From an uncultured Prevotellaceae bacterium (GTDB taxonomy: Bacteria; Bacteroidota; Bacteroidia; Bacteroidales; Bacteroidaceae): a DNA stretch of 34,675 bases. The notes below the pieces were generated by a model. That model did not search any database. It saw nothing but the letters and a program-made list of their open reading frames with translations, and was not told where the DNA came from. Below are positions 7,831-16,500 of the stretch, piece by piece. The position numbers and the translations under genes are program-made. The stretch spans positions 1-34,675 of the forward strand of contig ONMI01000031.1 of assembly GCA_900318915.1 (NCBI GenBank), given 5' to 3'. Numbering within the stretch: the first letter of the stretch is position 1; each line of letters opens with the position of its first letter.

Positions 7831-9040
7831 AGCTTATCTTGATTTTTTGGTTGATGGTTTCCATGAGCGAAAGCAGACGGTCGCGGCTCTCGGCGTAGGC
7901 CACGTAGAAACCGATGCGCTTGGAGTCGTTGGCAGCCTTCTCTATCCGGTCGCCTACAGCGAAGTTCAGCTTGTAGGCTATCACGTTGTCCGAGCTCTTC
8001 AGGAAGTCCTCGCCCTCTATGCGGCTCACCACGCCACCTCGGCCGGGTGTGTCGAAGAAGTAGAGCACGGCGCAGCGTTCGCGGTTGATACCCTCGGTGG
8101 GCACCGCGGTGTCGTCGGCAGCGCCTGTGCAGGTGTTCAGAAGGCAGCGGTAGTTGTCCACCCCCGACATGATGGGTACGATGTGGCTAGATATCAGGTT
8201 GCCGCCTCCGCGTGCGGCTATCTCGATGAGGTAGAACACGCCGTCTTCGTATTTGTACTCGGCATGGGTCAGACAGCCGGCTGTGAGTCCGGAGAGATTC
8301 ACGAAGCGGTCGTTGGTGGCCCGCAGCAGGTCATAGTCGAAGCGCTCGTTGTAGTGCGAGAAGAACAGTTCATAGGCGATGTTCCTGTTGTGGGCATAAT
8401 GCTTTTTCTCCGAGATGGCCAGCGAGTGGTGGCCGTCGGGCAGTACGATGCCGTCGACGGTGAATTCCGTGCCGTTGATATACTGCTCGGCGAGCACGGC
8501 CTTTTCTATCTTTGAGTAGGAGAGGGCTTCTTCGAAGAGCGTCTCCAGTTGCGGGGTGTCTTTGTCTACCACAAACACACCGCGGCTGCTGTTGGCATCG
8601 AGGGGCTTGATGATGACGGGTTTTCCCAGCTCGGCGGCAAACTGACGCACTTCGTCCACGCTGTGGCACATGCGGTAGCGCGGAGTGGCCAGGTGGTGCT
8701 CCTCGCCGAAGGTGCGCATCCGGTATTTGTTGGTGTAGAGCTCGGCCATGTCGCGGCTCAGCGCGGGCAGATGCAGCTGCTCGGCTATATAGGCCACGGT
8801 GGGCATGGCGATGTCGCACTCTTCCGACAGCACGGCGTCGACAGCATATTTCTTGGCGATGGCCAGGCAGTTCTCTTTGTCCAGTATGTCACCTACCTCG
8901 TGGTAGTCGGCATAGGCGAAGGCGGGTGAGTCCTCATAGAGGTTCACCACCAGTGAGCGGTGCCCCATTTGCCGTATTTTCTTCAGTATGGGTATCTGCC
9001 AATAGGTACCGGCTATCACCATTATGAGTCGCTGTGTCAT
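7811..9040 (-). CDS. ATP-grasp domain protein (carboxylate-amine/thiol ligase type)
   Basis: A 409-residue ATP-grasp enzyme. Order: an N-terminal Rossmann-like pre-ATP-grasp part (LIMVIAGTYWQIPILKKIRQ, then VDAVLSEECDIAMP), the ATP-binding lid and loop (KPVIIKPLDANSSRGVFVV), the central AEQYINGTEFTVDG, and the Mg-binding FYLIEIAARGGGNL. A CarB-like or amino-acid ligase reaction forming an acyl-phosphate is expected; the substrates are unknown. The start at 9040 is preferred: the promoter element TACCTTTG at 9103-9096 lies downstream of the more distal ATG at 9109, which would therefore not be transcribed. Coupled to the RraA-like gene downstream. Confidence 0.75.
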   Translation of the reverse strand: MTQRLIMVIAGTYWQIPILKKIRQMGHRSLVVNLYEDSPAFAYADYHEVGDILDKENCLAIAKKYAVDAVLSEECDIAMPTVAYIAEQLHLPALSRDMAELYTNKYRMRTFGEEHHLATPRYRMCHSVDEVRQFAAELGKPVIIKPLDANSSRGVFVVDKDTPQLETLFEEALSYSKIEKAVLAEQYINGTEFTVDGIVLPDGHHSLAISEKKHYAHNRNIAYELFFSHYNERFDYDLLRATNDRFVNLSGLTAGCLTHAEYKYEDGVFYLIEIAARGGGNLISSHIVPIMSGVDNYRCLLNTCTGAADDTAVPTEGINRERCAVLYFFDTPGRGGVVSRIEGEDFLKSSDNVIAYKLNFAVGDRIEKAANDSKRIGFYVAYAESRDRLLSLMETINQKIKISYEEENH

Positions 9041-9095
9041 GTTGGGTTGTGGCGTTCTTTTTTTAGTGTGTTTTGTCTTTTTTGTAGGAATCGTG

Positions 9096-9103
9096 CAAAG
9101 GTA
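9096..9103 (-). promoter_or_regulatory. -7 element (TACCTTTG) for ATP-grasp/RraA-like pair
   Basis: TACCTTTG on the minus strand matches TAnnTTTG, about 55 bp upstream of the ATG at 9040. It helps exclude the start at 9109. Confidence 0.6.
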
Positions 9104-9173
9104 ATGCAAAAAAACCGAATAACTGAAGTTTTTCCCTCAGAATTGCATGTTTTAGGGGTGGGGTGGCACTTCT

Positions 9174-9629
9174 TTACCGTCTATTGCGGAAAAAGTCCTG
9201 CATCAGTTGGCGGCATTCGTCTTCCAGCACGCCCGCCGTGACGGTGCATTTGGGGTGCAGCGCCTGGGGGGCGAAACGGCTGAATCCGCGCTTCTCGTCA
9301 GGAGCACCGTACACCACCCGCCGCACCTGTGCCCAGCCCAGGGCACCTGCGCACATCACGCAGGGCTCTACCGTCACGTAGAGTGTGCAGTCGGTGAGAT
9401 ACTTGCCGCCCAGCAGGTTGGCACCCGAGGTGATAGCCTGCATCTCGGCGTGGGCGGTCACATCGTTCAGAGTCTCGGTCAGGTTGTGCCCGCGCGCTAT
9501 CACGCGGCCACGGCAGGTGATAACGGCCCCGATGGGCACCTCGCCGGCGGCCAGCGCCTGACGGGCCTCCTCCAGTGCCTTGCGCATCATGGCCACGTCG
9601 GTCTCTGCTTGTGATTTGCTCTCTGTCAT
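9174..9629 (-). CDS. tadA: tRNA-specific adenosine deaminase
   Basis: A 151-residue cytidine/deoxycytidylate-deaminase-fold enzyme that converts A34 to inosine in tRNA-Arg(ACG). The zinc motifs are complete: TAHAEMQAI (His ligand and catalytic Glu) and EPCVMCAGAL (two Cys ligands), with the family's GEVPIGAV and DEKRGFSRF. The ATG at 9629 (MTESKSQ) is chosen because the promoter element at 9691-9684 overlaps the more upstream ATG at 9686. Monocistronic, divergent from yraN. Confidence 0.92.
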   Translation of the reverse strand: MTESKSQAETDVAMMRKALEEARQALAAGEVPIGAVITCRGRVIARGHNLTETLNDVTAHAEMQAITSGANLLGGKYLTDCTLYVTVEPCVMCAGALGWAQVRRVVYGAPDEKRGFSRFAPQALHPKCTVTAGVLEDECRQLMQDFFRNRR

Positions 9630-9683
9630 CTTACAGTGGGTTGGATAGGTGCCGCTGCTTTGATGAAACAGCGGCTCCGTCTG

Positions 9684-9691
9684 CAAATTTA
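9684..9691 (-). promoter_or_regulatory. -7 element (TAAATTTG) for tadA
   Basis: TAAATTTG on the minus strand fits TAnnTTTG, 54 bp upstream of the chosen ATG. Confidence 0.5.
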
Positions 9692-9725
9692 CTACATTTT
9701 TATTGGCCGACTCCTTTTTTTACTG

Positions 9726-9733
9726 TATTTTTG
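9726..9733 (+). promoter_or_regulatory. -7 element (TATTTTTG) for yraN
   Basis: TATTTTTG matches TAnnTTTG, 20 bp before the yraN ATG at 9754. It lies back to back with the tadA promoter in a 124-bp divergent spacer. Confidence 0.55.
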
Positions 9734-9753
9734 TTGCCAAATAAGATATTTCT

Positions 9754-10125
9754 ATGGCCACACACAATGATTTGGGACGACAGGGCGAGCAGATTGCCGC
9801 CGAGTATCTGGAGCGGCAGGGCTACCATATACTGCACCGCAACTGGCGCATGGGGCACCGCGACCTCGATATCGTGGCCCTCGACGAGGAAGCCCAGGTG
9901 CTGGCCATCGTAGAGGTGAAGAGTCGCCGCGACACGGTCTTCGCCCAGCCCGAGGAGGCGGTCAACTGGCAGAAGGTGCGCAATCTCACCATTGCCGCCC
10001 AGGCTTATGTGCGGCGCTACAATATCGCGTGTGAGATACGGTTCGACATCGTCACCGTCACCGGCACACAGCCGCCCTATGAGGTGCGCCACATCAAGAA
10101 TGCTTTCCCCGTTCCTCTTTTTTAG
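9754..10125 (+). CDS. yraN: UPF0102 / YraN family protein (putative endonuclease)
   Basis: A 123-residue protein of the YraN/UPF0102 family, with a restriction-endonuclease-like fold. The family pattern is clear: LGRQGEQIAAEYLERQGYHI, then the active-site strand HRDLDIVAL and VLAIVEVKSR (D...ExK), and a C-terminal FDIVTVTG. The cellular role is not established; links to recombination or DNA repair have been proposed for the family. BirA follows after 31 bp on the same strand, probably in one transcript. Confidence 0.88.
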   Translation: MATHNDLGRQGEQIAAEYLERQGYHILHRNWRMGHRDLDIVALDEEAQVLAIVEVKSRRDTVFAQPEEAVNWQKVRNLTIAAQAYVRRYNIACEIRFDIVTVTGTQPPYEVRHIKNAFPVPLF

Positions 10126-10156
10126 TCGTCTAGCCCGCTTCTAATCATTGTCCGCT

Positions 10157-10885
10157 ATGAACATCCGACGAATACATCTCCAGCAGACCGATTCCACCAA
10201 CAGTTATCTTCGCACGCTGCCTCCCGGTGTGGAGGATATGACGGTGGTGAGCACCGACTACCAGACGGCGGGCCGCGGACAGGGCACCAACACCTGGGAA
10301 AGCGAGCCCGGCGCCAACCTGCTCATGAGCGTGGCGGTCAGGCCTGTCACGGTGCCGGTGCGAGAGCAGTTCCTCCTCTCCATGGCCGGGGCGCTGGCGG
10401 TGGGCGAGGCTCTCTCGACTTATACCGACGGCATCTCCCTCAAGTGGCCTAACGACATCTACTGGAACGACCTGAAGATGAGCGGCACGCTCATCGAAAC
10501 TTCCGTGGCGCAAGGAGTGCTGCAGCGGTGCATCTTCGGCATCGGTGTGGATGTGAACCAGACCGTCTTCCTCAGCGATGCCCCCAATCCGGTGTCGCTG
10601 CGCATGGTGACGGGGCGGGAAATTCCTGTCGGCGAGGTGGCCGACAGGGTGGTGGAGTGCCTGGCCCGCCGGCTCGGACAAGTGATGCGGGGCGAGAGGG
10701 AAGAGATTGTGAGCCTGTATCATGAGCGGCTCTACAGGCGCGAGGGCTTCCACACCTACCGCGATGCCGAAGGTTGCTTCTCGGCTGCCATCCGGCAGGT
10801 GGCCACCGACGGCCATCTACAGCTTTGCGACACGGAGGGCCGCCTCCGCTCCTATGCTTTCAAAGAAGTGGCCTTCGTGTTGTGA
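10157..10885 (+). CDS. birA: Biotin--[acetyl-CoA-carboxylase] ligase (monofunctional)
   Basis: A 242-residue biotin protein ligase that makes biotinyl-AMP and transfers biotin to carrier lysines. Motifs: TDSTNSYL at the N-terminus, the biotinyl-AMP loop TAGRGQGTNTWES (residues ~37-49), and SLKWPNDIYWNDLKMSGTLIE (~94-114), followed by GIGVDVNQ. There is no N-terminal DNA-binding domain, so it should not act as a repressor. The ATG at 10157 is preferred over a TTG at 10148. A short C-terminal SH3-like domain ends with RSYAFKEVAFVL. Confidence 0.92.
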   Translation: MNIRRIHLQQTDSTNSYLRTLPPGVEDMTVVSTDYQTAGRGQGTNTWESEPGANLLMSVAVRPVTVPVREQFLLSMAGALAVGEALSTYTDGISLKWPNDIYWNDLKMSGTLIETSVAQGVLQRCIFGIGVDVNQTVFLSDAPNPVSLRMVTGREIPVGEVADRVVECLARRLGQVMRGEREEIVSLYHERLYRREGFHTYRDAEGCFSAAIRQVATDGHLQLCDTEGRLRSYAFKEVAFVL

Positions 10886-10902
10886 TATCCGATTATTTTT
10901 CT

Positions 10903-10910
10903 TATTTTTG
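10903..10910 (+). promoter_or_regulatory. -7 element (TATTTTTG) for pyrH
   Basis: TATTTTTG matches TAnnTTTG, 37 bp upstream of the pyrH ATG. This means the long in-frame extension of pyrH back into birA is not translated from this transcript. Confidence 0.6.
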
Positions 10911-10947
10911 CATCATACAACGTGAAAAAAACAAACCCAATAACATT

Positions 10948-11658
10948 ATGACAAGATTCAAGAGAATACTGCTCAAGCTCAGCGGCGAGAGTCTGCAGGG
11001 CAAACAGGGTTACGGCATCGACCCGGAACGACTCGGCGACTATGCCCGCCAGATAAAGGAAATCCACGACATGGGCGTGCAGATAGGCATTGTGATAGGC
11101 GGCGGCAACATCTTCCGCGGCCTCAGCGGCGCCTCTAAGGGCTTCGACCGTGTGAAAGGTGACCAGATGGGCATGCTCGCCACAGTGATCAACTCGCTCG
11201 CACTCAGTTCTGCTCTCACCGCCGAGGGGGTGAAGAACAAGGTGCTCACCGCCATACGCATGGAGCCTATCGGCGAGTTCTACTCCAAGTGGAAGGCCAT
11301 CGAGGCCATGGAGCAGGGCATGGTGTGCATCTTCTCTGCAGGCACCGGCTCACCCTATTTCACTACCGATACGGGCTCCTCGCTGCGCGGCGTAGAGATT
11401 GAGGCCGATGTGATGCTCAAGGGCACCCGTGTGGACGGCATCTACACCGCCGACCCCGAGAAAGACCCCACCGCCACCAAGTTCGACGACATCACCTATC
11501 AGGAGGTGCTCAACCGCGGCCTCAAGGTGATGGATCTCTCGGCCGTGGTGATGTGCAACGACAACCATCTGCCCATCTATGTGTTCAACATGGATGTGGT
11601 GGGCAATCTGAAAAAAGTAATCGAGGGAGAGCCTATCGGCACTTTCGTGCACAGCTGA
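10948..11658 (+). CDS. pyrH: UMP kinase
   Basis: A 236-residue amino-acid-kinase-family UMP kinase (UMP + ATP to UDP + ADP), an essential pyrimidine step. Conserved: RILLKLSGESLQG at the N-terminus, the glycine-rich IGIVIGGGNIFRG, DQMGMLATVINSLAL, FSAGTGSPYFTTDTGSSLR and VMLKGTRVDGIYTADP. Length matches the bacterial family (~240). The ATG at 10948 starts directly at MTRFKRIL. It ends 5 bp before the convergent DUF4834 gene; no hairpin terminator is visible in that tiny gap. Confidence 0.96.
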   Translation: MTRFKRILLKLSGESLQGKQGYGIDPERLGDYARQIKEIHDMGVQIGIVIGGGNIFRGLSGASKGFDRVKGDQMGMLATVINSLALSSALTAEGVKNKVLTAIRMEPIGEFYSKWKAIEAMEQGMVCIFSAGTGSPYFTTDTGSSLRGVEIEADVMLKGTRVDGIYTADPEKDPTATKFDDITYQEVLNRGLKVMDLSAVVMCNDNHLPIYVFNMDVVGNLKKVIEGEPIGTFVHS

Positions 11659-11663
11659 GACGG

Positions 11664-11927
11664 TTATTCCTCTTCATAGTCGATGTATTCTCCCTCATCG
11701 TCGGAGAATATCTTCCGGCTGGCCCGGGCGGGGTCGCGACGGTCTGTCACCGTGGTGGTCCCGCCTCTTTCTTGCTTTTGCTGTGAGGGCTGCTCCCAGG
11801 ACTGTCCGCCCTGCTTCTTCAGCTCACGGTGCAGGCGGTACACTTTCAGCACCACCGACAGCACAAGGGCGGCCACAAAAAGGAGGCCGATGAGGAAGAT
11901 GAAGAAAATGCCTTTGAGCAATATCAT
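11664..11927 (-). CDS. DUF4834 family small membrane protein
   Basis: An 87-residue protein: one N-terminal membrane helix (LKGIFFIFLIGLLFVAALVL), a basic/glutamine-rich linker, and a conserved tail FSDDEGEYIDYEEE. The (K/S)..EGEYIDYEE ending after a short TM anchor is the DUF4834 pattern of Bacteroidales. Function unknown. Its ATG overlaps the pssA stop (ATGA), so it is the last gene of a psd-pssA-DUF4834 operon; a link to phospholipid metabolism is inferred from the conserved coupling only. Confidence 0.72.
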   Translation of the reverse strand: MILLKGIFFIFLIGLLFVAALVLSVVLKVYRLHRELKKQGGQSWEQPSQQKQERGGTTTVTDRRDPARASRKIFSDDEGEYIDYEEE

Positions 11928-12634
11928 ACGTTCTTGTTTCTCACAATGATGGAAAGCACCACGTACCACACAATGATAATGGCGAAGGCCGAAATGCCGA
12001 AGATGAGAAGCAGCGGCACACAGGAGAGCAGAAACACATAGCGCACCTCATTGCCCCGCCAGCCCCATTGCTTGAACTTCAGGGCAAACATGGGCACCTC
12101 GCTCACCATAATCCAGCAGCTCAGGGCTATCAGCACCAGCACCACTGCCCATGACCAGGAGGCCTGCTGCAGACGGGCACCGGCCCCCACAATGAGCGAA
12201 CCCCAGAAAAGGGCGTTGGCAGGGGTGGGAAGACCGATGAACGAGGTGGTCTGCCGCTCGTCGAGGTTGAACTTGGCCAGACGGAGGGCGGCAAAGGCGG
12301 CCATCACAAAGGCCACATAGGGCAGCACACCGCGCATACTTTCCAGCCATGCGGGATAGCTCAGCGTGTAAAGCAGCGAGTAGACCATCGTGGCGGGTGC
12401 CACACCGAAGGTCACGTCGTCGGCCAGCGAGTCGAGCTCCTTGCCGATGGGCGAGGAGACATGCAGCAGACGGGCCGTCATGCCGTCGAAAAAGTCGAAA
12501 ACGGCACCGAGAATGATGAAAAGAAGGGCCTTGCCGGGCTCACCCGAAAAGGCCATGCAAGTGGCCACGCAACCTGAGAAAAGGTTGCAGCAAGTTATCG
12601 TGTTGGGAATGTGTTTTGTAATAGTTTTTGACAT
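11924..12634 (-). CDS. pssA: CDP-diacylglycerol--serine O-phosphatidyltransferase
   Basis: A 236-residue membrane enzyme making phosphatidylserine from CDP-diacylglycerol and serine. The CDP-alcohol phosphotransferase signature is complete: FDFFDGMTARLL...PIGKELDSLADDVTFG, i.e. D-x2-D-G-x2-A-R-x8-G-x3-D-x3-D. About six to seven hydrophobic helices surround it. The ATG at 12634 (MSKTITKHIPNTITCCN) is chosen; the frame is open upstream into psd without a sensible start. It follows psd by 32 bp, so the two steps to phosphatidylethanolamine are co-transcribed. Confidence 0.93.
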   Translation of the reverse strand: MSKTITKHIPNTITCCNLFSGCVATCMAFSGEPGKALLFIILGAVFDFFDGMTARLLHVSSPIGKELDSLADDVTFGVAPATMVYSLLYTLSYPAWLESMRGVLPYVAFVMAAFAALRLAKFNLDERQTTSFIGLPTPANALFWGSLIVGAGARLQQASWSWAVVLVLIALSCWIMVSEVPMFALKFKQWGWRGNEVRYVFLLSCVPLLLIFGISAFAIIIVWYVVLSIIVRNKNV

Positions 12635-12666
12635 GTCAGTGATACGGATTCTATGTCCGAAAACCT

Positions 12667-13359
12667 TTATCGCATACGGGCTATCACCGTCTGGTCGCCG
12701 GTGGTCGACTGCCCCACGCGAACGCACGGACGGCTGTCGGCAGGCAGGTAGACATCCACGCGCGAGCCGAACTTGATGAAGCCCAGGTGCTCGTCGATGT
12801 AGCACTCCTCGCCCTCTTTGGCGTAGGTCACGATGCGGCGGGCCATGGCGCCTGCTATCTGCCGCACCAGCACCGTATGGCCGTCGGTGGTCTCAATGAG
12901 CACATCGGCGTGCTCGTTCTCCTCGCTGGCCTTCGGAAGCCATGCCTTGTGGTAGTTGCCGTTCTGGTGGTGCACGCTTTTCACACGCCCGTCGACGGGA
13001 AACCAGTTGGCATGCACGTTGAAAAGGCTCATGAAAATGGATATCATGAGGCGCGGCTCGTGGAAATACTGGTCTTCCTGCACTTCTTCCACCACCACCA
13101 CCTTGCCGTCGGCGGGGGCCACCACGATTTTCTCAATATAGTCCTCGTCAAAATAGCGAATAGGGCAACGGAAGAAATTGAGCAGTATGCCGTATACCAC
13201 TCCCATCACCGATACAAAACACCAAAACGGTATCTTGGTGTCAAAACACCGCCACAGCAGGACGGCGATGGCTACTATAATGAAAAGGCCGAAAAGAAGC
13301 GTGTCGGTGCCCTCACTGTGCAACCGCTGCTTCTTGAGTTTCCTCATCTTCTTACCCAT
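12667..13359 (-). CDS. psd: Phosphatidylserine decarboxylase proenzyme
   Basis: A 230-residue proenzyme of the short PSD type that converts phosphatidylserine to phosphatidylethanolamine. Two hydrophobic segments near the N-terminus anchor it. Family signatures: [14 protein letters not shown], the [16 protein letters not shown] histidine motif, and the self-cleavage site [14 protein letters not shown] near the C-terminus, where the Gly-Ser bond is cut and Ser becomes the pyruvoyl group. ATGs at 13359 and 13347 are both possible; both are downstream of the promoter at 13393-13386. Confidence 0.92.
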   Translation of the reverse strand: MGKKMRKLKKQRLHSEGTDTLLFGLFIIVAIAVLLWRCFDTKIPFWCFVSVMGVVYGILLNFFRCPIRYFDEDYIEKIVVAPADGKVVVVEEVQEDQYFHEPRLMISIFMSLFNVHANWFPVDGRVKSVHHQNGNYHKAWLPKASEENEHADVLIETTDGHTVLVRQIAGAMARRIVTYAKEGEECYIDEHLGFIKFGSRVDVYLPADSRPCVRVGQSTTGDQTVIARMR

Positions 13360-13385
13360 ATCTCTCAATTCATTCAAATTGTCGG

Positions 13386-13393
13386 CAAAGGTA
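13386..13393 (-). promoter_or_regulatory. -7 element (TACCTTTG) for psd-pssA-DUF4834 operon
   Basis: TACCTTTG on the minus strand matches TAnnTTTG, 26 bp upstream of the psd ATG at 13359; it lies back to back with the dnaE promoter. Confidence 0.6.
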
Positions 13394-13430
13394 ATGATTT
13401 TTTGTTTTTTAAACAAATTTTTCCGACATC

Positions 13431-13463
13431 TTTTGGTTATATCGAAAGAATGTCATAACTTTG
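13431..13463 (+). promoter_or_regulatory. Bacteroidota-type promoter for dnaE
   Basis: TTTTG at 13431-13435, 20 bp, then TAACTTTG at 13456-13463: both elements of the Bacteroidota consensus, 51 bp before the dnaE ATG. Confidence 0.65.
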
Positions 13464-13514
13464 ACATCTCTTTTTTCACAAAGATTCCCAATATCCGCAC
13501 CTACTTAGCACATT

Positions 13515-16500
13515 ATGAGAGACTTCGTACACCTGCATGTACACACTTACTACTCGCTGCTCGACGGCCAGGCCAGCATAGAGCGTCTGGTCGACAAGGC
13601 CATCGGCAACGGTATGAGGGGAATGGCCATCACCGATCATGGCAACATGATGGGAGTGAAAGAGCTGTTCAACTACTGCAACAAGAAGAACAAGAAACTC
13701 AAAGAAGAGGGAAAGGAACCCTTCAAACCCATCTTCGGCTGCGAGATGTATGTGGCACGGCGCACCAAGGCCGACCGCGACAAGAACAAGCACGACCAGG
13801 GTGGATGGCACCTCATTGTGCTCGCCAAAAACTACCACGGCTACAAAAACCTCATCAAATTGGTGTCGAGAGCATGGGTTGACGGTTTCTATATGCGCCC
13901 GCGTACCGACCGTGAGGACCTGCTACGCTATCATGAAGACCTCATCGTGTGCTCCGCCTGTATAGCCGGCGAGGTGCCCGACAAAATACTCAAGGGCGAC
14001 ATCGCCGGGGCGCGCGAGGCCATAGAATGGTACAAAAGCGTGTTCGGCGACGACTACTATCTCGAACTGCAGCGTCATGAGGTGACTGACCCCAATATAC
14101 GCGCCAACCGCGAGACCTTCCCCCTGCAGCAGAAAGCCAACAAGGTGCTCATGGAACTGGCCAAGGAGTATGGCATCAAGCTGGTGTGCACCAACGACTC
14201 TCACTTCGTTGACCAGGACAATGCCGAGGCCCACGACCACCTGCTCTGTCTGGCCACAGGCAAAGACCTCGACGACCCCACCCGCATGCTCTACTCCAAA
14301 CAGGAGTGGTTCAAGACGCGCGAGGAGATGAACCAGGTGTTCGCCGATGTGTCCGAGGCCCTCGACAACACCTGCGAGGTGCTCGACAAGGTGGAGACCT
14401 ACAGCATAGACCATGCGCCCATCATGCCCTTCTTCCCCATACCCGCCGACTTCGGCACGGAGGAGGATATACGGCGGAAATATTCCGACGAGGACCTCTT
14501 CCAGGAATTCACCCGCGACGAGAACGGCAACGAGATCATGTCGCGCGAGGAGGGAGAGAAGAAAATACAGAAACTGGGCGGCATCGACAAGGTGTACCGC
14601 ATCAAGTTTGAGGCCGACTACCTGGCCAAACTGGCTTACGAGGGCGCCAAGCGCCTCTACGGCGACCCCATACCCGAGGAGGTGAACGAGCGTGTGAAGT
14701 TTGAGCTCCACGTCATGAAGACCATGGGATTCCCCGGCTACTTCCTCATTGTGCAGGACTTCATCAATTCGGCCCGCGACAAGCTCGACGTGATGGTGGG
14801 GCCTGGCCGCGGATCGGCCGCCGGCTCCGTGGTGGCCTACTGCCTGGGCATCACACAGATAGACCCCATCAAGTATGACCTGCTGTTTGAGCGTTTCCTT
14901 AACCCCGACCGTATCTCGCTGCCGGATATCGATACCGACTTCGATGACGACGGCCGCGGAAAGGTGCTCGAGTGGGTGGAAGACAAGTACGGACACGAGA
15001 AGGTGGCGCATATCATCACCTACGGCACCATGGCCACCAAAAACTCCATCAAGGATGTGGCGCGGGTGGAGCGTCTGCCCCTCGAGATATCCAACCGGCT
15101 CTGCAAGGCCATTCCCGACCGACTGCCCGAAGGACTGAAGATGAACCTGGAGAACGCCATCAAGACGGTGGCCGAACTGCGGCAGGCAGAGGTGTCGGAC
15201 GACCCCAAACTGCGCAACACGATCAAGTATGCCAAGATGCTCGAGGGCACCGTGCGCAATACCGGCATCCATGCCTGCGGCACCATCATCTGCCGCGACG
15301 ATATCAGCGACTGGGTGCCTGTGTCGACCGCCGAGGACAAGGCCGACCCGGGACACAAACTGCTCTGCACACAATACGACGGACATGTGATTGAGGAAAC
15401 CGGCCTCATCAAGATGGACTTCCTCGGACTCAAGACCCTCTCCATCCTGAAAGAGGCGGTGGAGAACATACGCATCTCCACCGGCAAGACCATCGACGTG
15501 GAGAAACTGCCCATTGACGACCCCCTCACCTACCAGCTCTACCAGGAGGGACGTACCATCGGCACCTTCCAGTTTGAGTCGCCCGGCATGCAGAAGTATC
15601 TCCGCCAGCTCAAACCCACCATCTTCGAGGACCTCATCGCTATGAATGCCCTCTACCGGCCGGGACCTATGGACTATATACCCGAATTCATCTCGCGAAA
15701 GCAGGACCCCTCGAAGATAAAGTACGACATTCCCTGCATGGAGAAGTATCTCAAGGACACCTACGGCATCACCGTGTATCAGGAGCAGGTGATGCTCCTG
15801 AGCCGGCAGTTGGCCAACTTCACCCGAGGCCAGAGCGACACCTTGCGCAAGGCCATGGGTAAGAAGCAGATACAGAAGATGAACGAGCTGGAGGAACTCT
15901 TTTACAAAGGCGGACAGAAGAACGGACACAAAAAGGAAGTGCTCAACAAGATTTGGGAAGACTGGAAGAAATTCGCCTCCTACGCTTTCAACAAGAGCCA
16001 CGCCACCTGCTACTCGTGGGTGTCGTATCAGACAGCCTATCTCAAGGCGCATTACCCAGCCGAGTACATGGCAGCCGTGATGAGCCGCAACCTCGACAAT
16101 ATCACTGAAATCACCAAACTGATGGATGAGTGCCGCTCGATGGGTATCTCCACTCTCGGACCCGATGTCAATGAGAGCCGCCGCAAGTTCAGTGTGAACC
16201 AGCATGGTGAGATACGCTTCGGACTGGCCGCTATCAAGGGCATGGGAGCCTCGGCAGCCGACGCCATCCTCATGGAACGCGAGAAAAACGGACCCTACAA
16301 GGATGTGTTCGATGTGGTGGAACGGGTCAGCCTGAGCAATGTGAATCGGAAGGCCCTCGAAAGTCTGGTGCTCAGCGGCGGATTCGACAGCTTCGGCATT
16401 CCGCGCGAACGCTATATGGCGCTTACGCCCAAAGGCGAGGTCTTCCTCGACGTGCTCGTCAGGTTCGGTCAGCACTACCAGTTTGAGCAGCAGCAGGCAG

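Noticed and set aside
10774-10947. N-terminal extension of pyrH into birA
   Set aside because: The pyrH promoter element at 10903-10910 and the standard start MTRFKRIL at 10948 make the extension untenable.
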